Origin: JAJFUV01 sp964384215 | Lineage (GTDB): Bacteria > Acidobacteriota > Terriglobia > Bryobacterales > Bryobacteraceae | NCBI GenBank assembly: GCA_964384215.1 | Contig: CAYLLB010000016.1 | Coordinates: 37,178 to 101,177 of the forward strand | Length of the DNA: 64,000 nucleotides | Direction of reading: 5' to 3' | Shown here: positions 17,770-25,446 of the stretch, one piece after another | How the letters are laid out: every line of letters starts with the position of its first letter | Numbering within the stretch: position 1 is the first letter of the stretch | Position numbers and translations under genes: made by a program | The notes under the pieces: generated by a model | Seen by the model: the letters and a program-made list of their open reading frames with translations, nothing else | The model's database searches: none | What the model was told of the DNA's origin: nothing

Positions 17770-18510
17770 TTATGTCGCGGGGCTCCTCTTGCCGAAAACT
17801 CCAGCGTAATCAACCCATTGCGGCCAGATGTCGCGAATCCATCGGTGCGCCAGCGCAACATATTCGCCATAGCGCGCTTTCTCGATGAAAGGAAAGTCGC
17901 TGCCCGCCACGAGTCGCTCGGGACCGAACAATCGGATCAGTTCCTGGGCGAAAGGTTGAACGTCGGGGTGGGGAAACGGCCGGCGGGAGAACGTCAGCAG
18001 GCTGGAAATCCCAATGATGGCTGTAGGGATGGCGTGCAAGGCGCGTACGGAATCCCGCCACGCGGGATCGTCCTTGCCCTCGTTTCGCGGCCAGCCGAGG
18101 TGAGGTACGTAAATGCGCAGGCTCGGATGCGCCGCTGCCGCCGCGCGTGCGTTCCTCACCAGACGCGCAATGCCGCTTTCCGCGTGGATCAGCAGGTACT
18201 TGCCTGACGCCTCCAGTCCGGCGAGCCACGCCGTATCCTCCTCGAGTTGCGCCGTGCGCACGCGCAGGGCCGCTACCGAGGGGGCCGTCATGAACCGCTT
18301 CACCAGGTCTGGTGACTCCGGCCGGTAGCAGAAAGCCAGGCGAAAGCGCGGGTCGCGCTCTTTCAACAGCGCCAGAAGATGCTCACGGTTGTCGCCATTG
18401 AGGGTTTCCACCACGAGGGCGCGGAGGACTCCGCCCGTCGCCATCCTGGATCGCAGATCTCCAAGCGGGTCGTTGGCGGTGAGATCGATGTGCGTATAGC
18501 TATCGGTCAT
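17770..18510 (-). CDS. amidohydrolase-like TIM-barrel protein
   Basis: A 246-aa protein resembling the amidohydrolase_2 branch of the metal-dependent hydrolase superfamily, but short. Late-barrel signatures are visible: LLIHAESG, VPHLGWPRNEGK (a PHxG strand) and the terminal GSDFPF motif with its metal-binding or catalytic Asp. The N-terminal HxH is reduced to a single THIDL, so metal binding at one site may be altered. There is no signal peptide. The substrate is unknown; relatives include lactonases and decarboxylases acting on sugar acids or aromatics. It is the first gene of a pair with the ArgD-like aminotransferase. Confidence 0.68.
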   Translation of the reverse strand: MTDSYTHIDLTANDPLGDLRSRMATGGVLRALVVETLNGDNREHLLALLKERDPRFRLAFCYRPESPDLVKRFMTAPSVAALRVRTAQLEEDTAWLAGLEASGKYLLIHAESGIARLVRNARAAAAAHPSLRIYVPHLGWPRNEGKDDPAWRDSVRALHAIPTAIIGISSLLTFSRRPFPHPDVQPFAQELIRLFGPERLVAGSDFPFIEKARYGEYVALAHRWIRDIWPQWVDYAGVFGKRSPAT

Positions 18511-18549
18511 TGTCTTTTGAGCAGCACTTCGGCTTGTCGTTCATCGCCA

Positions 18550-18579
18550 AAGTACGCCAAACACCCGCAGGCAGTCAAA
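18550..18579 (-). promoter_or_regulatory. candidate promoter for the amidohydrolase-argD pair
   Basis: On the minus strand TTGACT (18579-18574) is separated by 18 nt from TACTTT (18555-18550). The -35 matches consensus at five of six bases; the -10 is weak. It would give a 5' leader of about 35 nt before the ATG at 18510. Nothing else is evident in the 185-bp gap apart from the terminator. Confidence 0.28.
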
Positions 18580-18637
18580 TGCGCTTGTGAAAGTCCAGGT
18601 GTCGCCACAGACTGGAAACATCCTTATCAACTTTCCC

Positions 18638-18675
18638 AAAAGCCGGGCCGGCGTTCCGCTGGCTCGGCTTTTTTT
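18638..18675 (-). terminator. intrinsic terminator, probably bidirectional
   Basis: A 12-bp stem (AAAAGCCGGGCC with GGCTCGGCTTTT, one G-T wobble) encloses an 11-nt loop. It is followed by seven T on the plus strand, while the minus-strand transcript ends in a shorter U-tract. It lies 20 bp past the stop of the minus-strand MFS gene, which it most likely terminates. It is the clearest terminator in the window. Confidence 0.8.
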
Positions 18676-18695
18676 CGTGGGGCCTATGCAGGAGT

Positions 18696-19919
18696 TTAGA
18701 GAGCGGGATCCGATTCTTGCGCCGGGCAGCGCAGCCGGGCCAGCAGCAGGCCGCAGACGAGCACTATCACCGCCGCCGCGCGGAAGGAACCGTCCAGTCC
18801 AATCACGGACTTCAGGAAACCGGCTAGTGCGGCGGCCGTACCGCCGGCCAGACATCCGGCCAGGTTGAAGATGCCGTAGCCCGTGGACCGCTGCTCGGCG
18901 CGGGCGAACTGGCAGAGCACGGGCATGGCGTTGCAGTCGTAAAAGCCGCGGCCGATCCCGTAAGCGACGAGCCCCGCTATCAGGATCCACTGCGTGGCGG
19001 TGGAGGCCGCCAGAAACAGGAACGGCGCCGCACCGAGCAGTCCGGCGACCTGCGTGAGAATACGTCCGCGCGGGTTCGCCTGGCTCCAGCGATCGGCGAG
19101 CCACCCGCCCGCCAGGATGCCGATGAAGCTCGCCGCCTGGATGTAGAAGGCACCCTGAAAACCGGCTGCGGCGAGGCTCAGCCCGAAGCGCTCGTACAAG
19201 TAGTAGGGCATCCACGTGTAAATGAGCCAGTTGGCGATGGACATGCCGCCGAACGCGACGGTCATGTAGAGGAAGCCCGGTAGACGGAGCAATTCGCGCA
19301 GCGTGGCGATCAGTTTGACGGGCGGCTTTTCGTCCGCGCTCCCGGAACCGGCGGGTGCCGGGGGCTCGCGCAGAGCAAATGCGAGCACGGCGCAGTAGAC
19401 AATTCCGGCCAAGCCCAGGAAGGCGAATGGGGCACGCCATCCGAAATGCTCGCCGGCCCATCCTCCACCCGCGCCGCCCAGCACGGTGCCCACGTATACA
19501 CCGCTCAGGTGAAGCCCGGTGGCGAGCGAACGCGTCCTTGCGGGATGAAACGCCGCGATGAGGGCCAGTCCGGCCGGCAGGTAGCAAGCCTCGCTCACGC
19601 CCATCAACGCACGGGCCGCCAGCACCTCGGGAAAATTCCTCGCCAATCCGGTGGCATAAGTCACCGCGCTCCAGATGAGCAGGCTGGCCAGAATCACGCG
19701 GCGGCGGCCGAAACGGTCGGCGAGATAACCCGCCAAGGGGCTGACGATCCCGTAGATCCACAAGAACGCGCCGCCCAGAAGTCCCAGACGGCTCTCCGGG
19801 ACGCGCAGGTCGCTAGCCACAAGCGGCAGGACCGAGAAGATGACTTGCCGGTCCAGGTAGTTGAGCAGCGCCACCACCCAAAGCAGCGCCACCAGGACCC
19901 AAATGTAGGTCTTCTTCAC
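18696..19919 (-). CDS. MFS transporter
   Basis: A 407-aa inner-membrane carrier with about twelve helices. Helix 1 is followed by NYLDRQVIFSVLPL, typical of the sugar-acid/anion symporter and spinster-like groups. The loop 2-3 signature GYLADRFGRRRVIL (motif A) is intact, and a related GGWLADRWSQ occurs in the second half. The central cytoplasmic loop (about 185-205) is charged. The substrate may be an organic or sugar acid, judged only from the LDRQ-type helix 1. It is the last gene of a long minus-strand run and ends at a strong terminator. Confidence 0.86.
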   Translation of the reverse strand: MKKTYIWVLVALLWVVALLNYLDRQVIFSVLPLVASDLRVPESRLGLLGGAFLWIYGIVSPLAGYLADRFGRRRVILASLLIWSAVTYATGLARNFPEVLAARALMGVSEACYLPAGLALIAAFHPARTRSLATGLHLSGVYVGTVLGGAGGGWAGEHFGWRAPFAFLGLAGIVYCAVLAFALREPPAPAGSGSADEKPPVKLIATLRELLRLPGFLYMTVAFGGMSIANWLIYTWMPYYLYERFGLSLAAAGFQGAFYIQAASFIGILAGGWLADRWSQANPRGRILTQVAGLLGAAPFLFLAASTATQWILIAGLVAYGIGRGFYDCNAMPVLCQFARAEQRSTGYGIFNLAGCLAGGTAAALAGFLKSVIGLDGSFRAAAVIVLVCGLLLARLRCPAQESDPAL

Positions 19920-19931
19920 CAGAGCGTCCCG

Positions 19932-20384
19932 CTACCGGGTGGCTCCGGCCGACATGGCATGGCCGGCGCCGGGAATGCCGTTCGCTGCGCGGCCCCGCAA
20001 TCCCGACCACTCCTCGCAAAGGAGGATCGAATTGGCGGGATTCTTGGAAGAGTATTTCAAAGTCACCGGTCCGATGAAAGAAGCCAGGTCCCCTTGCAGG
20101 TACTCGCGCAGGGTGGATACGTCCTGGCTGGCGGCGTAATCCACGCCACGGAGCGAGTAGTTGTAATAGAGAACGTCCCCTTGGCAGTCGACGACCATTC
20201 CATCGCCGAACCGCCCGTAGCGGTTGACGGCGAGACGGCGCCTTCTCTCGCGCTCGCGCGGGTTGCGGCGCTTCCACATGACGATCACCACGGCCGCTGC
20301 CAACAACAGAACCAGAACGACGGCCAGCGCGGACACCTCCGCAGCCGGGGTAAGTCCCACGCTGGGCAGGGAGAAGTTACTCAT
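19932..20384 (-). CDS. conserved small membrane protein of unknown function
   Basis: A 150-aa protein with one N-terminal transmembrane helix (about 18-37), a very basic stop-transfer segment (KRRNPRERERRRR) and a soluble domain. The DVLYYNYSLRGVDYAASQD stretch and PVTLKYSSKNPANSI recall DUF3592-type domains, so it likely exposes a small beta domain to the cytoplasm. The last ~20 residues are Gly/Ala-rich and look disordered. It stands 12 bp upstream of the MFS gene and 22 bp downstream of the FAA hydrolase gene. No enzymatic motif is seen. Confidence 0.62.
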   Translation of the reverse strand: MSNFSLPSVGLTPAAEVSALAVVLVLLLAAAVVIVMWKRRNPRERERRRRLAVNRYGRFGDGMVVDCQGDVLYYNYSLRGVDYAASQDVSTLREYLQGDLASFIGPVTLKYSSKNPANSILLCEEWSGLRGRAANGIPGAGHAMSAGATR

Positions 20385-20406
20385 GTCATTCAGCTTCCGG
20401 TAGTCC

Positions 20407-21201
20407 TCACTTGCTTGCGACTACGACGTTCTCGAGCTCGCCAACGCCATCGATCTGAACCTGAACCTTGTCGCCGACCGTAATCGGGCCGATGCCCGAA
20501 GGCGTTCCCGTGGCAATCAGATCACCGGGCAGCAAGGTCATGAACTGCGAAACGTAGGCGATTATAGCACTGGGCGGAAACATCATATCCAGCACGGAAG
20601 CGTCCTGCTTTAGCGTACCGTTGACCAGGGTGCGGACTCGGAGACTGGAGAAATCCACCTGGTCGCGTGGAACGATCCACGGACCGACAGCGCAGGAAGT
20701 GTCGAAACTCTTGGCGCGCGTCCAATTGGCGTCTCTGTTTTGCAGATCGCGTAAGGTGAAGTCGTCGACGCAAGTGTAGCCGAAGATGGCCTCGTTGGCC
20801 TCACTGGCGCTAAGGTTGCGCACGCGGCGGCCGATCACGATACCGAGCTCGCCTTCATAGTCGAGACGCTGGCTGATGGGCGGGTAGACCACGGCGCCGC
20901 CCATCGCGTTCAGCGCCGAGGGCGGCTTGAAGAAGATAATCGGCTCAGCGGTCGGCTCGTTGCCCAGTTCCTTGGCGTGTTCCAGGTAATTTCGCCCGAC
21001 GCACACGATTTTGGATGGGGAGCATGGCGGTAGCAACCGCACTGTGGTGCACGGATGTGAGGCCCCATGATCGGTGGAAGTGAGCGAGGAGGTTTCGATG
21101 ACCTGATCGCCCTCAATAATGCCGTAGCGGACGTCCTTGCAGCCGTCCGGCGTAGTGAAATCCAGATTCGGGTTAAGACTGAAACGGACTCTTCTTTCCA
21201 T
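20407..21201 (-). CDS. fumarylacetoacetate hydrolase (FAH) family protein
   Basis: A 264-aa member of the FAH superfamily, which hydrolyses or isomerises C-C bonds of beta-diketones or 2-oxo acids. The FAH core spans about 64-262. It shows CVGRNYLEHAKELGN near the catalytic His75, metal-ligand glutamates Glu116 and Glu118 in YEGELGIVIG, and Asp147 in CVDDFTLRD. GTPSGIGP near the C-terminus is also conserved. Relatives include 2-hydroxyhepta-2,4-diene-1,7-dioate isomerase and acylpyruvase. Nearby genes do not form a known aromatic pathway, so acylpyruvase-like housekeeping is the safer guess. Confidence 0.88.
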   Translation of the reverse strand: MERRVRFSLNPNLDFTTPDGCKDVRYGIIEGDQVIETSSLTSTDHGASHPCTTVRLLPPCSPSKIVCVGRNYLEHAKELGNEPTAEPIIFFKPPSALNAMGGAVVYPPISQRLDYEGELGIVIGRRVRNLSASEANEAIFGYTCVDDFTLRDLQNRDANWTRAKSFDTSCAVGPWIVPRDQVDFSSLRVRTLVNGTLKQDASVLDMMFPPSAIIAYVSQFMTLLPGDLIATGTPSGIGPITVGDKVQVQIDGVGELENVVVASK

Positions 21202-21210
21202 AATGATTCC

Positions 21211-22209
21211 TTACTGCTTGATTCCAGCTTCGACCGGTTGCGAGCGGGCGCTCTCGTTGCCCAGCAGATCGACGGCGGAAACCGCGTAGCGGTACGGTTT
21301 GCCACGGGCGGCCGTACGGTCGCCGTAGCTGGGTGCCTGGAGCGAGTCGGCGATCTTCTCGAAACCGGTACCGTCCAGGGAGCGATAGACGCGGTAGAAG
21401 GCGAAGTCCGGTTCCGTGTTGCGCTCCCAGGTAAGCTCGACGCTCTCCTGAGTGGAAGCGGCCGCCAGCCCTACCGGCACGGCGGGTGGAAACTTGTCCA
21501 CCGTCACAATCTCGACCGGCGGCGAGATCTCGCTTTCGGCATCGGATTCACCGGTTTTCACTACCGCCTGCACACGGTATCCGTACGGCTTGCCGTAAGC
21601 CGTGGACGTGTCGATCCAGCCGGAGGCTGCGGCCTCCGCAACCATGCTGTCCTCCTTTTCGGCCCCGGCGCGGCGGTAGACGCGAAAACCAAGAGCCTCG
21701 CGCGGCGCCGCCCGCCAGCTCAGCCTCACGCCAGTGGATACGGCTTCCGCGCGCAAGTCCTCGGGCACACGGACAGGTTCCACCACGCGCAGGACGTTCG
21801 GACCGGCCCAATCCGAGAACCGCCCCTTGGCTTTGGAGGCGCGCACTGCGAACAGGATTTCCTGGCCGGCCCAATTCCGAACTGGTATTGTTACTTTCAC
21901 GGGTCCCGGCGCCGACGCGGTGACCGGGATCCGCGAGGCCGATTCGCACCAGCGGCCGAAATCGAACGGCTGCGGCCCGCCCGGACCCATGCGGAGTTCC
22001 ACCTCGCCCAAACGCACGATCGGAAGATCCTCGGTGGTCCGGTCGGGGATAGTGAACTCGACGATGATGTTGCCACCCCGTTGGATCGCCCGCAATCCGG
22101 TCGCCTTGTTAGGCATATTGAGCGCCGGCGGCATCGGTTCGCCAACATACCCGCAGCCCGCGAGAACCAGGCACGCGGCGAACGAGGCGATCAGTGCGAG
22201 CGGGCGCAT
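21211..22209 (-). CDS. lipoprotein with fibronectin type III domains
   Basis: A 332-aa predicted lipoprotein with lipobox LAGC at 16-19, so Cys19 would be acylated. The remainder is beta-rich with two to three fibronectin-III-like modules. PENL-type strands end in LSWRAAP and VYRRAG in one module, and ELTWERNTEPDFAFYRVYRS in the last. Fn3 lipoproteins usually mediate protein or polysaccharide contacts at the cell surface. The start is 7 bp downstream of the hslU stop, so it is probably on the same transcript. No catalytic domain is recognisable. Confidence 0.78.
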   Translation of the reverse strand: MRPLALIASFAACLVLAGCGYVGEPMPPALNMPNKATGLRAIQRGGNIIVEFTIPDRTTEDLPIVRLGEVELRMGPGGPQPFDFGRWCESASRIPVTASAPGPVKVTIPVRNWAGQEILFAVRASKAKGRFSDWAGPNVLRVVEPVRVPEDLRAEAVSTGVRLSWRAAPREALGFRVYRRAGAEKEDSMVAEAAASGWIDTSTAYGKPYGYRVQAVVKTGESDAESEISPPVEIVTVDKFPPAVPVGLAAASTQESVELTWERNTEPDFAFYRVYRSLDGTGFEKIADSLQAPSYGDRTAARGKPYRYAVSAVDLLGNESARSQPVEAGIKQ

Positions 22210-22215
22210 ATGGGG

Positions 22216-23571
22216 TCAGAGAATGTAACGGGTAAGGTCCTGGTCCTTTACGATTTCAGCGAGTTGCTTGCGCACGTAATCGCCATCCACCTTGAGGTTC
22301 TTCTTCTTCAGGTCGGGACCTTCAAAGGAAGCCTCCTCGAGCAGTTTCTCCATGATGGTGTGCAGACGGCGCGCGCCGATGTTTTCCGTGGACTCGTTCA
22401 CCCGGGCGGCGAATTCGGCGATGGTGGCGAGCGCGTCGGGGGTAAAGGTGAGCCGGATGCCTTCGGTTTCGAGCATTGCGGTGTACTGCTTGACCAGGGC
22501 GTTCTTGGGTTCCTTGAGGATGCGGATGAAGTCTTCCTGCGTGAGCGATTTCAGCTCGACGCGGATGGGGAAGCGGCCCTGGAGCTCCGGGATCATGTCA
22601 CTGGGCTTGGAGACGTGGAAGGCTCCGGCGGCGATGAAGAGGATATGGTCTGTCCGCACGAAGCCGTGGCGGGTGTTGACGGTGGTGCCTTCGACGATGG
22701 GCAGGATGTCGCGTTGCACGCCCTCGCGGCTCACGTCCGGCCCATGCCCGGCTTCGCGGCCGGCGATTTTGTCGATCTCGTCGAGGAAGATGATGCCGCT
22801 GCGCTCGACGCGGTCCAGTGCCACTCGGATGACCTGGTCCATATCGATGAGCTTTTGCTCCTCTTCCTGCGTGAGGTACTCCATCGCCTCGCCGACACGC
22901 ATCTTCCGCTTGCGGGTGCGCTGCCCGAAGATGTTGGGCAGGACGTCTTTCAAATTGACGTCCATCTCCTCGACGCCGCCGGCGGTACTGATTTCGAACC
23001 GGGGGCCGGGTTCCTTGACGTCGATCTCGACCATGCGGTCGTCGAGCCTTCCGGCGCGCAGCCTCTCCCGTAGTTTCTCGCGGCTCTTGTTGATGCTTTC
23101 CGAGCCTTCCGGCTGCGGCGGCATCAACAGGTCGAGCATACGCTCCTCGGCATTGCGTTCGGCGCGGTCGGCGACCTCCTCCAAACGCTCCTCGCGGACC
23201 ATGTCGATCGCAATGTCTACAAGGTCGCGGACCATGGATTCGACATCGCGGCCGACGTAGCCCACTTCCGTGAACTTGCTGGCTTCCACCTTGAGGAACG
23301 GAGAGTTCGCCAGGCGCGCCAGGCGGCGGGCGATCTCGGTCTTGCCTACGCCGGTGGGGCCGATCATGAGGATGTTTTTCGGAACGACCTCTTCGGCGAT
23401 CTCAGGCTCGAGTTTCTGACGTCGAATGCGGTTGCGCAGGGCCACCGCTACAGCGCGCTTGGCCTCCTGCTGCCCGACGACGTATTTATCCAATTCCCGC
23501 ACGATTTCGCGCGGCGTCAGTTCGTCGAGGATGGGCCCCTCTTCGGACTGGCTTGGCAGGTAGATAACCAT
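22216..23571 (-). CDS. hslU: ATP-dependent protease ATPase subunit HslU
   Basis: The AAA+ unfoldase that feeds substrates to HslV. The 451 aa show the N-terminal LTPREIVRELDKYVVGQQEAKRA, Walker A GPTGVGKT at 71-78, the inserted I-domain (about 110-240), Walker B IIFLDEIDKIAGRE and a second-region sensor in GARRLHTIMEKLL. The C-terminal RYIL tail, which docks into HslV, is intact. It follows hslV by 2 bp, the usual order. The complex degrades misfolded or regulatory proteins in the cytoplasm. Confidence 0.97.
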   Translation of the reverse strand: MVIYLPSQSEEGPILDELTPREIVRELDKYVVGQQEAKRAVAVALRNRIRRQKLEPEIAEEVVPKNILMIGPTGVGKTEIARRLARLANSPFLKVEASKFTEVGYVGRDVESMVRDLVDIAIDMVREERLEEVADRAERNAEERMLDLLMPPQPEGSESINKSREKLRERLRAGRLDDRMVEIDVKEPGPRFEISTAGGVEEMDVNLKDVLPNIFGQRTRKRKMRVGEAMEYLTQEEEQKLIDMDQVIRVALDRVERSGIIFLDEIDKIAGREAGHGPDVSREGVQRDILPIVEGTTVNTRHGFVRTDHILFIAAGAFHVSKPSDMIPELQGRFPIRVELKSLTQEDFIRILKEPKNALVKQYTAMLETEGIRLTFTPDALATIAEFAARVNESTENIGARRLHTIMEKLLEEASFEGPDLKKKNLKVDGDYVRKQLAEIVKDQDLTRYIL

Positions 23572-23573
23572 GC

Positions 23574-24113
23574 TCAGCCCAACTCCTCGTATGTGAAGTT
23601 CTGGTTGGTATAAATGCAGATGCTCGCGGCGATGGTCATGGATTTTTCGACGATGCTGCGTGCGTCGAGGTCGGTATTTTCAATCAGCGCCGTGGCCGCC
23701 GCCTTGGCGAACGGGCCGCCGGAGCCGATGGCGCAGACTTCCTCATCCGGCTCGATCACGTCGCCGGTGCCGCTGAGAATGTACGTCTTCTCGATGTCGG
23801 CCACCAGCAGCAACGCCTCCAGATGGCGCAGGACCTTATCGGTGCGCCACTCCTTGGCGAGTTCCACGACCGCGCGGGCAAGATTCCCGTTGTGCTGTTC
23901 CAGCTTGCTCTCGAAGCGCGCAAACAGCGCGAAGGCGTCGGCGGTGGCGCCGGCAAAGCCGGCGAGAATCCGATCATTGTACAAGCGCCGCAACTTCCGC
24001 GCCGAGGCTTTCAGTACTTCCTGTCCCAGCGTGACCTGGCCGTCGCCCGCCATCACCACTTTGTGGTTCCGGCGGACGCAGAGAATGGTCGTAGACCGTA
24101 TTCGATTCTTCAT
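23574..24113 (-). CDS. hslV: ATP-dependent protease peptidase subunit HslV
   Basis: A proteasome-like threonine protease of 179 aa. A seven-residue propeptide (MKNRIRS) precedes TTILCVRR, so Thr8 becomes the N-terminal nucleophile. VVMAGDGQVTLG, GFAGATADAF and the C-terminal SICIYTNQNF segment are characteristic. It pairs with hslU immediately downstream. It lies 16 bp from the CaCA-like transporter gene, which is upstream on the same strand. In Firmicutes hslVU follows xerC; here the genes are about 20 kb apart. Confidence 0.97.
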   Translation of the reverse strand: MKNRIRSTTILCVRRNHKVVMAGDGQVTLGQEVLKASARKLRRLYNDRILAGFAGATADAFALFARFESKLEQHNGNLARAVVELAKEWRTDKVLRHLEALLLVADIEKTYILSGTGDVIEPDEEVCAIGSGGPFAKAAATALIENTDLDARSIVEKSMTIAASICIYTNQNFTYEELG

Positions 24114-24129
24114 GGATGAGTGGAAACCT

Positions 24130-25446
24130 TTATTTTACCGCAGCCTGCTGTGGGCGAATGTGTTCCCGCCACATCCTCCCGAACAGATGGAAAGCTTCCA
24201 GCCTTCGTCCGCCGGTCAGGTAACGCACGAAGCCGAGCGCGAACCAGGCGAAATAAGCGACCGTCACGTACCAGTGGATGTGCTGGGCCAACGTGCGAAT
24301 GAAGCCGGGGCCGGGCTGGATGGGCGAGAGTACGAACTGAACGCCCCAAAGGGTGAACAGGACCGTGGCTTCCCACCAATCCAGGCGCATATTGACCAGG
24401 AACATCATGCCGACCAGCGACTGGCCGATGGTCATCAACAGCTCAAGTTCCTGCTGCTGGTCGAAGACGATCGGCGTGGGCGTCCCGCAGCTCACCGAAT
24501 AGAGAATGGGAAGCATCGCGGCAAGCAGCGTCCACTGGTTGATGTTGCTGGAAACCATGTTCATCAGGGCCATGGAAGCGCGGTCGATGGTGCGCGCCCA
24601 GTAAAAGGCGCTGACCTTTTCGGGGAACTCGCTCACAAATGGCGCGACCCACTGAACAAAGACGAAGGGCTGCACGCCCAACGCCACCGAAATCGCCAGG
24701 AGGCTGCCCAAAAACGGTTCTGCCATGAAATAAATCAGCAGACCGCCGATGACAAACAAGCCAGTGATCACCGCGATGCGGATCGGGCGGCGGCTCTTGA
24801 CGATTGTGCGAGGGATTACTTCGAGTTCCTCGACGCCCTCCGCTTCCTGTGGCGGCATCTTACAGAGGATCATCAAGTAGATCGCGTAGATCAGGATCAG
24901 GATCAGGCCGTCCCAAACCGTCAACGTGCCTTTGACATAAATGACCATCGCGTAAAGCAGTGCCGCGAACAAACCGAGCACCTCGACGCAATGCTCCTCG
25001 GAAAGGTGAATGCTCTTGAGAGGCTTCTTGCGCCGCACACGGTGGGCCGCGGCAGCGACGAAATAGATCATGGGCCAGCCCAGGCCCGTCAGCAGCCGCA
25101 GCGAGCCGGTGAGGTTGGCCATCAGCAGGTCGGTGCGCTGACGCCATGCCAGTACGGCCTCCACGGCGAACTCGGGGAGCGTTTGCAGCCATGCCAGGAT
25201 GGCCAGCGCGAAGCCCTGCGCGATGAAGAACTGCGCGGACTCCGCCGCCCAGGCGATCACCATCGCCGCCAGCAAAATGGCTGGCGTGGCCCACAGGGCA
25301 GCCGAGGGCTCCATCTGCCGTATGGTGGGCGCCGCCAGCATCAACAAGAGCAGCGGCATTACGAGCGTTGTCTGCGACGGCTGCGGCTGATTGCCTCGCC
25401 AGGACGAAGACGGCTGGCGGCGGGTATCAGATAAAGGTAACTTCAT
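24130..25446 (-). CDS. divergent sodium/calcium exchanger-like membrane protein (CaCA)
   Basis: A 438-aa integral membrane protein with about eleven hydrophobic segments and a proline/glutamine-rich N-terminus. Two inverted alpha-like repeats are visible. The first has LQTLPEFAVEAVLAW (about 87-101) with a downstream NLTGS; the second has VAPFVSEFPEKVSAFYW followed by SSNINQW. Paired acidic residues inside helices and the Asn/Ser of these repeats fit a CaCA cation exchanger, with LPEF replacing the commoner SLPEL. The central loop is charged. Transported ions are uncertain. It sits between nadB (20-bp overlap with its 3' end) and hslV. Confidence 0.7.
   Translation of the reverse strand: MKLPLSDTRRQPSSSWRGNQPQPSQTTLVMPLLLLMLAAPTIRQMEPSAALWATPAILLAAMVIAWAAESAQFFIAQGFALAILAWLQTLPEFAVEAVLAWRQRTDLLMANLTGSLRLLTGLGWPMIYFVAAAAHRVRRKKPLKSIHLSEEHCVEVLGLFAALLYAMVIYVKGTLTVWDGLILILIYAIYLMILCKMPPQEAEGVEELEVIPRTIVKSRRPIRIAVITGLFVIGGLLIYFMAEPFLGSLLAISVALGVQPFVFVQWVAPFVSEFPEKVSAFYWARTIDRASMALMNMVSSNINQWTLLAAMLPILYSVSCGTPTPIVFDQQQELELLMTIGQSLVGMMFLVNMRLDWWEATVLFTLWGVQFVLSPIQPGPGFIRTLAQHIHWYVTVAYFAWFALGFVRYLTGGRRLEAFHLFGRMWREHIRPQQAAVK

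Noticed and set aside
18511..18695. tRNA or small RNA gene in the 185-bp gap
   Set aside because: No cloverleaf is seen; the gap holds only a likely promoter and a terminator.
21067..23073. 668-aa open frame on the plus strand
   Set aside because: It lies antisense to the fibronectin lipoprotein and hslU, has no recognisable domain and reflects high GC.
23614..25434. 606-aa open frame on the plus strand
   Set aside because: It is the reverse of hslV and the CaCA-like gene, with biased composition.
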